Shown here: positions 1 through 11,906 of the stretch, one piece after another
Numbering within the stretch: position 1 is the stretch's first letter
Layout: every line of letters starts with the position of its first letter
From: Aquilaria yunnanensis
Lineage: Eukaryota > Streptophyta > Magnoliopsida > Malvales > Thymelaeaceae
Length of the DNA: 64,000 bases
Assembly: GCA_039654915.1 (NCBI GenBank)
Contig: CM077597.1
Coordinates: 89,096,001 to 89,160,000, forward strand
Direction: 5' to 3'
Made by a program: the position numbers and the translations under genes
The notes under the pieces: generated by a model
The model's input: only the letters and a program-made list of their open reading frames with translations
The model's database searches: none
Told to the model about the DNA's origin: nothing

Positions 1-580
1 CTGTTGTAATGGACGACAAAATGATTAAATAGCATTGGTATAGTTAGATACAACTTGTGTTATTTACCCAAAAAATAACTTAAATTAAATCACACAAAAA
101 AATCAAATTATTTAATTTAAACTTTAACAAAAATTGAATCAATTCTGTTATGTCGCTTTATGCACCAGTAACTTGAGTAAACCTACATGGCAACTCAAAT
201 CTGGCTCAAAACTCGACCTGAAGTACCTAAAATTGAAATTGACTTAATCTGTATTAAACTCGAACTCAAATAAACTTGACCCAATGCAACTTGAACCCGA
301 AAAGCAATCTAAACCCAAATAACCTAATTTGGACACAAAATCATGCTAATTCGATTAGACCTAAATCTGGACAACCTAAACCAAGTTTGACATGATCCAC
401 TCAGTTATCATCCTGTTGCAGCCAATTAAGCTAGGCGCGCGGAACTTGATGCTAATTGTCACTGGCTCGGTGGCCGGTAAGACCTGAAATGAATTATCAT
501 TGCTGGGGAGATCCAATCGGCCGAACTAGAACGGTTTTTTATTTTCTTGCGTCGTGTTCTAAGGGCCTAGTTTGCATAGT
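1..580. other. Gene-free upstream flank
   Basis: No coding exon could be recognised on either strand. The first 400 bases are AT-rich with many short near-repeats of the kind 'aactcgaactcaaat'. The last 150 bases are of mixed composition and presumably hold the promoter and 5' UTR of the bHLH gene that follows. No convincing TATA box was identified. Confidence 0.5.
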
Positions 581-771
581 GGGCTGTGAAAATTGAGCCC
601 ACAAAGGCCCCGCTTTTAACAGCAGCAAAGCAATCACTGGAGAAACTACCACCGCCACCAATACCCAGCGTTTTCCTTTTAGATTCCCTCATCATCTTTC
701 TTCGCTTTCCAGATAAAACGACGAATCGGGAAATAACGAATACCCGTCACTTTTTGCCGGCCAATAGGAGA

Positions 772-3700
772 ATGGGATCTCCAGAAAGCAACAATTATTG
801 GTCTCAGTTTGATTTGTTTGATAGAAATTGGTCTCAGTTTGATTACGCCGCTTTGATCAACGATGTCCCTGTTCCCGACGGCAATTTGGCCGGCCCTTGT
901 TCTGAGTTCTTCTTGTCATCCCCGCCAATCAACGCTCCTTCTGTTGGTATTGTTGGGTACTCTTTATCTCTCGCCCTATAGCTCTTCCGATTGCGCTTTT
1001 TTTTTAATTGTTTTTGGTCACAAAATTTCAGTCCTTTTCTGTGATTGTTTTGTGATTTTACATTTAATTGTGGCAAGAAATGTTATTGCGGAAATGATAT
1101 GAGAGATGTTAGCTCTGTAGCGGTTCATGTGTCAGAATTATTGTGAAAATCAAAGAGGATAACTGGTTTTTATATGGTGTCTTTGACTTGTGCTTTTTCG
1201 ATCATATAGGGTTTATAACTTTATATCATCAGTTAAATGTTTTAAGCCGGATGGAAGCAAAAAAATGAGAATAAGTTTCAAAACCATCAGCATTTAGTAA
1301 ATCGTATGGCCTTCTCTTTGTGAAGGATTCAGGAAGAAGGAATATGTGCGGGCAAGTTAGCATTGCGCATTGATTATGAACTTGAAACTGGAGATGTTGA
1401 ACTGAGAGTTGTTATGAAAATTCATTGTATCGTGAGCTATCCCGAAATGTTAGTAGTTGTCATTGCAGTTGCATCAAAATTATTATGACCAGCAACGTTA
1501 CTCTGAACTTGTTTATCATGAGAGATAAATTGAAACAGAGAAGATTGAGTGCTGAAATCAGAGAAAGCAAGATTTAAGATCATTGCTCTCACTTTTGAGT
1601 CCTGCATGGCCTGGGACGAAAGCTTTAATTTTGTTCCACTTTGGTGAAGAGAAGATTTTGTAACTGCGGCATGTAACTGCTCTTTCATAAGGAAGCGGGA
1701 GGCTGTGTATGTATAACTTTGGTAGACATCAAAGTGCAAGATGCTACTAATGAGGCTTAAACAATGTTTTAGAGATGAGGGTGCGGATACTTTGCATGCT
1801 TCAATATGCAGTCATGCCTGTTCTCAAATAATGCTTTGGCATATTCATTTCTTTCTGGGTTTTTTCTGTGTATTCGGATTTTCAATTCCATTCCCATTTA
1901 TTAATTGGGATCAGTATTTGGCAGCTTTGCTATGGCAAAGTTGATGTTTTCTTCTAGCACTGTTAGTAAAATAATTAGTTGGCTGTTTTGGTGTATAGCT
2001 ACTTGAGTTATAGACATACAGGGTGCTTCAAAATCACCATGAGTTTCTTCTATGTTAGTCCCCAAAAAAAGTTTATTTCTTTTTGAAGCCTATTATGGTA
2101 TTCACTAGAAATTTTTTTAGTTATTTTGAATTTGGTTTATATTTTGTTTTATTTGAGTTAGAACCTGAAGAACTGTCTGTTTTTTATGTTGATGGTTTCT
2201 ATCTAACAAGCTTGGATGCTAATCTTTGTTTCTGTTTTGTCTCTGCCTCTGGATGGCTTTGTTCTCTTTTTTTACCTGGGTCACTCTTTTTTTTCCATGA
2301 TAGTGGTGATATCAGAGACTCATCTGGAGAAATAGAGGGCCAAAAGGAGCCTGGTTCAAAGAAGAGGTTTGAAAATCTTTTGCAACTTGCATTTCATAGT
2401 GGAGTCTCAATAAGGAAGCTCAATGAATAATTATCAGCTTGCAATCATGATATTAGGAATTTTTTGGAGTGTGGTCGAAGCTAATTAACCCACAAAGTCA
2501 AGGAACTTTGTTTTTTTATTTATTTTCTAGTCCAAGTGTTTTACTAATCCATGGAGCTGTTGAAGACAGAAAATTGGATATTTATAGTTGAACAGCTAAG
2601 CTGTCTTGACTTCTAAATTACATTCTTAACGTGTATTGTGCTGTTCCTACAGTAATTACAAAGCTGAAAGCTCCTTGGTGAGACTAATTCTAATGCACTG
2701 TATTGTTTCAGGATTATCGTAGTAACCTTTAGAGGTCAACATTTTTTTGTGCTGACTGATTCCTTTGGTTTTGTTTATGAAAGACCTTTCTCATTTTGTG
2801 CTGACAGTAGCATTAAGCAAGACTTGCCATAAGTCTGAAACATACATCATGTCGTCATTATTTTATTTTATATTTAAACGTGGGAGTGATGGATGTGGCA
2901 TAAGGCACACGTTTGGGAGGCTTGCCTTAATTTCTTTTCCTCCAGAAAGGGATTGACAATTGATTTGATACAAGTGATATCTTAAGCAATAGAATTTAGC
3001 ACTTTTCTGCTGCAGGGTCAGATCTGAGGCGTGCAGTTCTTCTAGCTCAAAAGCATGTCAGGAAAAATTGCGTAGGGATAGGCTCAATGACAGGTAGTAT
3101 TCTCTTCTCTTCCCTATGAATGTGTGTCTCATGTCTGCACATTTATGCACACTGCTTGTATCACCTCCTTCTGCTTCCAATTAGCCGCTTTCTTCTTTTT
3201 GTGCATAACATCCTTTCACATAACAGTGGAGACCTAATGTTGGCATGACAAACAGGTTTCTGGAACTAGGATCCATTCTGGGTCCAGGAAGGCCTCCTAA
3301 AACGGACAAGGCTGTTATTTTGGCTGATGCCATCCGGAAGGTGAGACAACTACAGAATGAAGCTGAAAAATGGAAGGACTCAAATTCAAGTCTTCAGGAA
3401 AAAATTGAAGAGCTGAAGGTAGATCAATGATATTTTTAATATGAAATCTTGAAGATTAAAGCCTATATGTAATTCGTCTACTGGATTAAGGTATTTTCAG
3501 TCATAGCAGAGAGAAAAGTGTAGAGAGTCCTAATTCTTCAAGACAATGCTCTTTCTCATAGGCTGAAAGAAACGAGCTTCATGCTGAGAAACAAAAGCTC
3601 AGGGCTGATAAAGAGAAGTTGGAGCAACAACTAAAAGCAATTAACTCACAACCAAGCTTCATGTCTCTCACACCAGCTATCCCTGCTGCATTTGCAACGG

Positions 3701-3831
3701 CTCAAGGTCAGGCACCCGGCAGCAAGCTCGTTCCACTTGTCGGCTACCCCAGTGTTGCAATGTGGCAGTTTGTGCCTCCTGCTGCAGTAGATACCTCACA
3801 GGATCACATGTTCCGCCCACCTGCCGCGTAA
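772..3831 (+). CDS. ILR3: bHLH subgroup IVc transcription factor (ILR3/bHLH105-bHLH115 type)
   Basis: Five coding exons join in frame with GT-AG borders: 772-956, 2316-2366, 3016-3093, 3256-3418 and 3562-3831. They give 248 aa, close to the roughly 230 aa of Arabidopsis ILR3. The start at 772 is chosen because MGSPE matches the MVSPE start of the family; an upstream in-frame ATG at 586 adds an unrelated leader. Order of parts: a short acidic N-terminus with VPVPDG; KEPGSKKR; a basic region KACQEKLRRDRLNDR; helix-loop-helix with the PPKTDKA loop; a leucine-zipper-like coiled coil; and a C-terminus with QAPGSK, MWQF and DTSQDH. IVc bHLH proteins activate subgroup Ib bHLH genes under iron deficiency, and ILR3 can also act as a repressor, in the nucleus. 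This role is by family. A 10-residue duplication in exon 1 is unusual. ILR3 is preferred over bHLH115 because of the neighbouring IRX8 gene. Confidence 0.92.
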
Positions 3832-4443
3832 TCTTTACTCATCTGACCGATGATTCTGGTTCGTATCTTGACCCAACCCAAAACAAGAGTGCTTGTTTTG
3901 TGTCTCCTCGGGGACATTCCATTTCTTAGGTTTTGTTTTAAATATTGAAGTTGGATATATGGTGGTGACTCTAATATCCCAGATGAGAGCATTTGTAAAT
4001 GTGTTCTGGAAACAACCATCGTTTAGTGATTAAATGGAAGTTCTTCGCTTTCTTCTTGGGCTCGTGCTTTACTATTCCTCCCCACACATTCTTTGCATGG
4101 TTTTTCATATTTGATAAATTACTTTACAACATTACTTTCAATTATAGCTTCAGTATTCACTTATTCCATTTTTTTGATTTACTTATAATTTTTTCTTTTT
4201 TAATCTCTATACCCAAATGTGAAAAAAAAATGGTACAGGGATAGTATTTTTTTTGTCTGTAAAACATTGGGTGCCCTTTGTGCAATGAGATGCAATGTAT
4301 GAGATGGTGTTGGGGTATAGGACCAAATTGGACGAATCAAAAAAGGTTAGGGACCAAAATCAGCATTATGGACCACTTTTACCTGCCTTATCTCCTACAT
4401 GGCGCCACACGTAACTGCTCGAGCGAACACTTCTCCACCGTTA
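3832..4443. other. Intergenic between bHLH and DUF1995 genes
   Basis: This holds the 3' UTR of the bHLH gene, then a T-rich stretch (about 4080-4260), and the short promoter and 5' UTR of the next gene, which has the same orientation. No further exon was seen. Confidence 0.5.
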
Positions 4444-5433
4444 ATGGCTTCCAATTCCCTTAAGCCCCACCACCCGCCTCCACAGACCTTCAAACCTCCA
4501 CCTCCATTCTCCGCTCACCACCAGCGCCGACTCACTCTCTCCCCATCAAACGCTCTTCAAAAGTCCAAATTCCCCACCTTGTCCCTCTCCGCCTCCGCCT
4601 CCCCTCCTTCCTCCAAAGAGGAAGCCATACGCCAGGCCAAGACCTGCCTCTCCAGCTCTCTCGAAAAGCCTCTGAACAATCCGAAGCTCGCCGGAAAACT
4701 TAAGAAGCTCAAGCAACCGAGGTTCCAGGTCGAAATTCCGATCGTGGATGACTCCCCTTCGTCTCTCTCCGTATTAGCTCTCCAGATCTTCAGAGACATT
4801 CCCATCAAGCGAAAAGGGTCCTCGACTTCCATAAAGTTCGTCTTGCTCTGGCCTGACGCCGCAATGAAACAGGCCGCACTCCGAGCGTTTGATGATATGT
4901 CTGAATCAAGCAACGTTGAGGTTGAACAGATTGACCTGTCTGAGTCAACATACGAAAATAACAGAAGTGACAGTAGGGGTATCGCTTCTGCTGACGTGGC
5001 AGTGTTTCTGGCGCCAGAGGCATCAAACTTGGATGTTGTGAGAAGAATTTGTGACAGTTTGTACCCAAAGCCGGTGGTGATTTTGAATCCAAGATGGGAT
5101 TTTGATGATGACAGAGGCTTTGGCGAGATGAACGGCTTTGTGGATTCCTTTGATGTGATCTACTCGCTTGTGGGGTTGGAAGTGCAGGGTCTGTTGAGCA
5201 AGAGAAAGGGGCTGGTGTTCAAGTGCGTCAGCGATGGGGTTGTGAGTGGACAGAAATGGGAGGTTCTTGTGGAAGAAGATGGACAAATGAGGGTTGTCAC
5301 AAGGTTCAAGGCGCGGCCAAGCATTGAGGAAGTTGAGAATGTTCTGTACAATTTGATGGCTGTTAATTCCCCCATCACCAAGTCTGCAAAGTTCTTGAGG
5401 GATTTGGTGTCCAATGTGACTGGAAAGAAGTGA
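4444..5433 (+). CDS. Plastid-targeted DUF1995 domain protein
   Basis: This is a single uninterrupted exon. The ATG at 4444 (MASNSL) gives 329 aa and is preferred because MAS plus Ser/Pro/His/Arg-rich residues is typical of a chloroplast transit peptide. An in-frame ATG at 4399 would add 15 residues. The transit peptide probably covers about the first 50 residues, ending in a SLSASASPP stretch. The body then carries KEEAIRQAK, RFQVEIP, a Rossmann-like FVLLWPDAA segment, a DVAVFLAP segment and a PVVILNPRWDFDDD segment, a pattern I associate with DUF1995 (Pfam PF09353). Land-plant DUF1995 proteins are mostly plastid proteins, and one relative (LPA3) assists photosystem II assembly; the biochemical role of this member is unknown to me. 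The gene converges on GAUT12. Confidence 0.85.
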   Translation: MASNSLKPHHPPPQTFKPPPPFSAHHQRRLTLSPSNALQKSKFPTLSLSASASPPSSKEEAIRQAKTCLSSSLEKPLNNPKLAGKLKKLKQPRFQVEIPIVDDSPSSLSVLALQIFRDIPIKRKGSSTSIKFVLLWPDAAMKQAALRAFDDMSESSNVEVEQIDLSESTYENNRSDSRGIASADVAVFLAPEASNLDVVRRICDSLYPKPVVILNPRWDFDDDRGFGEMNGFVDSFDVIYSLVGLEVQGLLSKRKGLVFKCVSDGVVSGQKWEVLVEEDGQMRVVTRFKARPSIEEVENVLYNLMAVNSPITKSAKFLRDLVSNVTGKK

Positions 5434-6076
5434 GTTTCTAGCTCCATTTATTTCCCTACTGTTATATTTGAGCCTCTTCTTTTAATAATCATTTTGTTTG
5501 GGCTGAGATTTATTTGTAGCTTGATTAATGTACAATTTAAAGTTTGTTGGGTTATATAATGTGTGAATGGAACTTTTTGCATTTTGGTTGGGAAGATGTT
5601 GTCAGATGAAATAGATATACTTGAATCTTTTTTTGAACTTGATTGGTTGCTGAAAAATTGAGCAATCTTTTATTGTTATTGGAAGAAATGGTTAATTTCT
5701 TTCATTTTCTGACATCAATGTTTCAACAAAATGACCTGAAGCAGCCCCTTATTGCCATCTTCCCAAGATTTCATCTAGAAACCCCTTTGAAACTATAGCA
5801 TGAAACATATCCTGATGTACTATTGTAATAGTTTCTGGTGGTATACATTCTCATTAGAAAAATTTAGGGGTCAAACATAAAGAGAGAATTATGAAGACGT
5901 GTGTAATTAATAAAATTCCAACAAGAGTTCCAAAAATATCAAATGGCTGATTCTGTAACCTTTTTCACCTTCTTCTACATCAAAAGAGCCTTGAATTCTT
6001 GAAGAACTCTCTTCGTTTTCATTGTTTGTAACATACAAGCCCATCATTAATCACATGGCCTTCTGAAAAATCCATG
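5434..6076. other. Convergent intergenic region
   Basis: This is the AT-rich space between two genes that converge. It should contain both 3' UTRs and polyadenylation signals. No exon or recognisable repeat was seen. Confidence 0.5.
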
Positions 6077-8549
6077 TTAAGATGCCCTAATATGACAGCC
6101 CTTGATGAATTTATCTGAGAAATTTATGTACTTGGTCCACAGTGGTTTGAGCTGAGGGAAGGCTATGTCTAGCCAGGGCTTCGCTCTGCCATTGAAATGG
6201 ATCACGCCAGCACTCTCTGCTTCTGCCAAGCTTGTGTTCTCTTGATACCCTAATCCCAACATGTGCCAGAATGGATCAATAACATGAACGTGGCCATGGA
6301 ATGCTATTAGTCCCGGAGGTAAAGTTCCCAGCTGCCATAAACTCAAATCGGATTTCAAATTCTGCAAAAAATTAAAAAACACTACAAGTCAAAAACAAAA
6401 ACAGATAATGAACCTGATGTGCGATGCTACTCCGGTTCTTCAATTTCTCTGTGTGCACTTCTAAATGATTACAGTTACCATGACAGTACCCAGTCAGATA
6501 AGATGCATCTGTCCGACACTGGTTTAGATGTTTTCAGATTTACCTGTTTTAGCCAGTGATGGTAGGAAAGGCTAATGTTGGTCTTCCTCCAACCCTTGAG
6601 ATCAAAAATGTTCATTCCATAGGCCCAGGCACATTCGTTAGGATCAAAATTGCTCAATATCAAGGGGTGAGAAAAGTTCAAATAGCTCTTCAATCTCTTG
6701 GACATGACAAATGTGTCTTCTCCTCTGCATGTCTCCACTGCTCCATTCACTTTCCCATTCATATTGATGTCCCATAGAGGCGAGAGATCAGTTTGTACCA
6801 CTATGTCATCATCCAAGAACACCACCTTGTTCAAACTTGGAAACAGCTGCCAAAAAACAGAAGCAACAAGCACATTAATATCAATCAAAACAGAAGGTAG
6901 ATTAGAGCAAGCATAAAAGGACAGAAAACAATTACTAATATTTACTTCTGGCAAATGGATTCTGATGTGATTCATGAGAGAATTGTACTTGGGGCTTAGA
7001 GCTTGCAACTTAGCTGCAATGATATGAGGCTTCTCTGTGTTATTTGCTACAATTGCTTGTGACCCTCCTCTGAATTGAGCCCTTACCCTTTGGTCTTTCT
7101 CCATCGCTTCCAAGACAGGTACTTTCCCTTTCGAAAACCAGTCGAAATGATGCAATGCCTTGACCTCAACTATGGCTGGTGACAGAGGGTGCAATGAGAA
7201 CCAAGCCTGCATCGGGTAGTAGGTCTTTTTGTCCGTTATTATGTGTAGCACAAATTTCTGTGGCCGTAGGGCATTTTCTACGATTGACTTCGCCACCACA
7301 GCTGCTGCCAGCACGTTGTCTGAGGCGAGCACAAAGTGGAAGTAGGAGTTGTCAACGAGGGCAGGGACGAGCTCCGGTGCTGGGAGCTGGAGGCGGGCAG
7401 CTGCATTGATGGAATGCTCGTTCGCTAGCTTTAGTGCCAGGCAGTGCAGCTGTTTTGGAATGCTGCTTGATGCTACGTGACGGTACAAGTATTCTTGGAT
7501 TTTGGCTGTTCTTGTCCTTTGCTCTAGTAGAGTCACCTACAAATTTTCCCCCCTTGTTAGGAATGAACGACTATTCTCTACCAAAGCTGGGCAACTGAGA
7601 TGAACTTGAGTTCCACTTGACTCATCTCAGAAAATGTCGGGCTTGATGAGTTTATAGAAACTTTTTGAACTCAACTGAGCCATTGGATTCTATCAGTATG
7701 GATAGGAAATTGGATATCAAAGTAGTAACATACCATTTCTCTTAGCTTGAAGGCAAAGGCTTTTGCATCTATTTTGCTTCCCTTCACTTCAGCCATGAAG
7801 TCTTCTAATGTTTGGGGGATGTCTGATCTTCCCTTTAGTTCATCTGTGCTTAAGGGTTCTTCTAATATTTGTAATATCATTTCAGGAACCTTAGAAGAAT
7901 CATAATTATCTTAAATTAATAAAATTAACAAAAATTAAGTTAATTAAGTAGGATATTACTAATTAAACAATTAAAAACAGAGGAATTTTAGCTGAAACAG
8001 ATGAGAAGTTTACTTCTGGCTTATGAATACTTCTCCCCAAGATCCTTGGTCCTAGCTTATTTCCCAGGCAGCCTATGATGACCCCAAATAAAAAAAAGGA
8101 ATGAATAAAACAAGGAGACCAATGAAGATATACTTTACTACTTAACTTCAGGTTAAAAAACCAAAAACTCAATTTAATATAATCCTAAAGCATAAAAGAA
8201 TCCATTTATAACTTTATAAACACTAAAACAAAGCACCCAACAATAATAAAAAGAAATCAATTTTCGGTCATTCAGCTTAAAATTGCATCATCTTCCCAGG
8301 AACAATATGACTGGAGATCAGGAAAACACAAGATGAACCTATGGTGGTGCACTTGGTTTGTCCATCAATGTTGTCCACTGTCATCAGCACAAACACGAAC
8401 CGAAGAAGAAATGTGAAGAACAGCAGCGAGTAGAAGAGCATTCGATACGAAACTCGTCTTGAACCAACCTTCACCTTGATGAACTCCCTCACACCTTTGC
8501 CTGGGAGCACTGTCACATGCCTCAGGCTTGGTGAAATGTGAAGCTGCAT
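6077..8549 (-). CDS. GAUT12: Putative galacturonosyltransferase GAUT12 / IRREGULAR XYLEM 8
   Basis: Six coding exons on the minus strand: 8549-8339, 8072-8014, 7889-7734, 7536-6946, 6846-6544 and 6361-6077. All have GT-AG borders and consistent phases, and they give 534 aa (Arabidopsis GAUT12 is 535). The protein starts MQLHISPSLRHVTVLPGKG. A type II membrane anchor (LFYSLLFFTFLLRFVFVL) at about residues 37-54 follows. The stem carries DELKGRSDIPQTLE and VTLLEQRTRTAKIQEYLY, and the GT8 catalytic domain carries the metal-binding triplet in VVFLDDDIVVQ and HMLGLGYQ. It ends in HIRAS. GAUT12 is a Golgi protein needed for glucuronoxylan in secondary walls, linked to the xylan reducing-end sequence and pectin-xylan primers. 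Its substrate in this plant is inferred. GAUT13/14 are excluded by the N-terminus and the HIRAS end. Confidence 0.96.
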
Positions 8550-9180
8550 TTTTCCCTTCCCCCACTAAAAACCCAAGAGCATGCAGAACCAAACAACACC
8601 AAGGTTGTTTGTGTTCTACTTGCGTGTGCGTGTGGGCGTGGGCGTGTTCTATTTCCTCTTTGGTTCCTAGCTCATTTGGGAACAAAAGGAAAGAGCTGAG
8701 GAAAGTGGGAAGAAGAACCCAGGTGGGGAAAAACTGTAGAGAGGAGGATTTTGATAGGAGTTTGACAGGTTGCCATCAGTTACCTAACCTTGCTTAGCAT
8801 CTAGGTTATATATATGTGTGAGTTTCTCTCTCAGAAAACGAAAAATAAACAAAAATGAAATTGGCATCTTCTTCTGGGTGTTGAATTTGTTTTTAAAGAA
8901 GAAAGGAGGGGTTGTTAAAGAGAAAGAGACCTGGAATTCTGCCTGGCTTGGTTCCGAAGGAGCGAAGTTAAGAACCCAAACAGACAGGAAAAAAATGTAC
9001 AGTAACATTAAAAGAAAAAACAACCTGAAACATGGTATTGTTTGGGTTTGGTGATATATAGCTTTTCCTGCAGATGAAGTATATTGCTGTGAGGAATAGG
9101 AGGCTTGACAGAAACGGGGTTTCTGAATGGAAAATGACTTCCCCTCTCTAGATGAAGTCTAAGTGGTTTGGTCGTTGGAG
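8550..9180 (-). promoter_or_regulatory. GAUT12 promoter and 5' UTR with MYB46-type sites
   Basis: A run of alternating TA at 8806-8817 reads as a TATA box on the minus strand, about 260 bp upstream of the GAUT12 ATG. Two ACCAAAC motifs lie on the minus strand further upstream (9046-9052 and 9166-9172), and one lies on the plus strand at 8588-8594. ACC(A/T)A(A/C)(T/C) is the published secondary-wall MYB element. The copy at 9046-9053 also fits the longer MYB46 consensus RKTWGGTR. The binding itself is inferred. Confidence 0.45.
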
Positions 9181-10289
9181 TGAAAATACAGGAACATCTT
9201 CTGAAACTGATCTCTGGACTGATAAAAAAAAAAAATCTTTGACCCTAAATCAACCCAAAACCAAAACTTTTTGCAGGTGTCTTACGTCTTTTATGCATAT
9301 TTTTCTTGTTGCTATGGTCACCATGACAATTGGTGTACTTTTTTTTTTTTGTCATTTAGGTGGCATGTAGATCCATATAGTTCATCACCAGTTAATTAGA
9401 CTGACAATTACTATCTCATTTTGAGTAAAAATCAAAGTTTAGGACATTTTTTTCACTTGTTATCTACAAAATCTTAGATTCAAAACTCATACCATTTAAT
9501 CTTACATTTAAATGTGCTTTATTCTTCCATAAGAGGGTTGTGTAAGGAGTCGTAAAATTTTGCCACTTAGTGTTTGCATGAACTTGTAGTTTTGATTAAT
9601 TTTAAACAGTAATTAATTGACAGTATACATTTCTTGACTTAAGGTGCAATATTTTGATGTTGATGATGTTGATCAAATTTGTGTTTTTTTTTCTTTATGC
9701 TTTTTCATATAAAACTACAAGAAATGGTTGAGTGAATAATTTAAAGTAATAACCAAGATAGAAATTTTTCTTTGTTTATTCTTTTCATTACACAGAATCA
9801 TATTATAACAAGTCGAGAGATTTGTTTGGGAGGCTAAAGAAATGCTTTAAAGAGTCTTTAAATTTTGATCTTTACACTAATCCTTACCGTAAGAACTTGT
9901 GAGTTTGTCACTAAAAAAAAACACTTCAAACGTATGATCTATAATATGGATCAAGGTTGTTAGGATCGTTTTTTTCCAAATCCTCGGATTTGCATGATCC
10001 TATATCTGGAAAAGAGCTCGGTCATGTCAAGATTATTGTTGGGATGTAAAATCGTGGTAGGATTGCGTTTTGTATAATATAATTGGTAGATTATAAAGAT
10101 CTTAGTGGCCTTACGAGATTTTTGTTGGGCTAGCTTCATATCCTATCCAAATTTCATTCGAGAAATAATTGGGTATCATCCGAGAGCCCCAAAATGTAAA
10201 ATCCTCGCGCTCATGTTTGTCATAAAACAAATTAAAAGCTAAGAGAGAGGAAAAAAAACCACTTGTATTTATAGTGTTGCTTAAATATC
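9181..10289. other. AT-rich intergenic region
   Basis: No gene is recognised. The sequence is AT-rich with several homopolymer runs. Nothing coding or clearly repetitive could be supported. Confidence 0.45.
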
Positions 10290-10450
10290 CCAAAGGCTTC
10301 GGTCTAGTGGCTAAGTTGTAAGAGATACACGGCAAAGGTTAAGCATTTGAACACTATCTCTACCATCATTTCCCCCTTAAATGCCACACATGCTGGTTCG
10401 ATAATCTTTCGAGTTCTGAAAAAACAAATATCCTCTTTCTGTTAGCTATT
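10290..10450 (+). repeat. Possible tRNA-derived SINE fragment
   Basis: A segment at about 10,294-10,320 resembles a pol III A box (tctagtggctaagttgtaa). A B-box-like stretch (aggttaagcatttgaac) follows at about 10,336-10,352, a little further than in a tRNA gene. No cloverleaf or target duplication could be confirmed, so this may be chance or a very old copy. Confidence 0.25.
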
Positions 10451-10808
10451 GATGTGCTCTCTCGAGCTTATACATTTGTATAAATACTTCTCAATAATAA
10501 CAGAAAGAAAATATTGTGTTGTTTGAGTGAGACGCCCAAGGCATTTCATATCTTCTTTTTTTTTCCCTCTTCTGATTTGCCATCTTCTTCTTCCTCGCAT
10601 TCTCACCATTTTCATGCATACTAGTATGAAAAAAAAAAATTAATCAAGTAACCTCTAACATTATTTTTTTTTTGTTAAAAAAAAAAGATAAATTTCCAAT
10701 GGCTACATATCGGGAATTCTAATGATTAGCTATTCGAAAAGAAATTTCTGAAGTTACTAAACCTATCAGCGGTTTTATAATATCTTTCCATTGAAAAACT
10801 TAATATCC

Positions 10809-11145
10809 AATTCGTTTTAACTTAAGTTAATTAACTTCAAAATGACTTATTATTATTATTATATCTTTTTTATTTGAAACTAATTTTAATTAAAATTCAA
10901 TATTATATATTTTTTATAATCCATTGAAAATAAAATTTTTGAAATCTTACTAAATTTTTATGAATTTTTTTAGTTTAAGGCATTAAAACAGAAAAATTCA
11001 TAAAAATTTAACAACATCATGAAAATTTACTTTCAAATGGATTATTGCAACTACATAATATATATTGACTTTTAAATGAAATTGGTTTCAGGTAAAAAAA
11101 ATATAAAATTAAAAATAAGTCAATTGACTTAAGTTAAAACGAATT
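10809..11145. mobile_element. AT-rich foldback MITE, copy A
   Basis: The ends are inverted: aattcgttttaacttaagtt on the left pairs with acttaagttaaaacgaatt on the right. The interior holds a second nested inverted segment around 'aaatttttatgaattttt'. The same interior and ends recur at 21,391-21,720, so this is a family of about 330 bp and not a chance palindrome. No ORF is present. The superfamily is not assigned. Confidence 0.6.
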
Positions 11146-11906
11146 AGCCGGTAATTTTTAATAGCTATCCATTAGAAATTTTCATTTCTCTAGTAGTGTG
11201 CGTAGTGACTATCATCTTGGTCCCAAAAATTGTGTGAAGTTCAAAAAAACAAATGCCATTACTTAAGGTACTCACATGATTTTAGTTAAATGCTATGGTT
11301 TCAATTTTGGTTAACTGCTGCATTTTTTACTTTTACTTATAATGGGAGTCCAACTTTAGAATTTAAAATTGAGAAAAGAGTTGATCAAGGAAACTGTTAT
11401 CCCCTTTTATATTTTTATTGGCAGTAGAGGTTCTAAATGTGATGCTGTTAGCTAGGGGGAAAAAATCTATCTGTCGAAGTGGAGATGAGAAATGGTTGTG
11501 CAGTTGTATTGGTGGAACTACGTAGCCTGAAGTTTTGGGAGCTATATAATGAAGCTAATATCCAGCTCTTGCAAAAGGCTGTTTTATTTGGATCAAAGAA
11601 CAATGGCGGCTAGATCTCTATTTCAATCCCTTCCCTTTTCTCCGAAAGAATTAAATCTCTTCTTCTTCTTCTTCTTCTTCTCCGAAAGATTTTTTTCTTT
11701 GACCAGACACAATCTTTAACTATTCCTCTAGTTCAACAACCTATTGAAAACATGAACATTAAAGGAAAAAAAAAAAAAAAAAGAAGGAACCTGAAAATGC
11801 ATAATTAACACGAAGAAGAATGGCTACAGTGCATTTGTAACCAAGAAGAAGGCTTTTATAATGACTTCCAAACATACCCAGATTTCTAGTTCTTCTGCTC
11901 TCTGTC
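11146..11906. other. Intergenic, includes a CTT microsatellite
   Basis: No gene was found. A run of TTC/CTT triplets lies near 11,656-11,682 and a poly(A) run near 11,766-11,782. Confidence 0.5.

Noticed and set aside
586..771. Upstream ATG as the start of the bHLH protein
   Set aside because: The 62-residue leader is in frame, but it is unrelated to the family, whose members start at the MGSPE/MVSPE position (772).
10282..10360. Functional tRNA gene
   Set aside because: A-box and B-box-like strings exist, but no acceptor stem or anticodon arm could be paired. Only a weak SINE call is kept.
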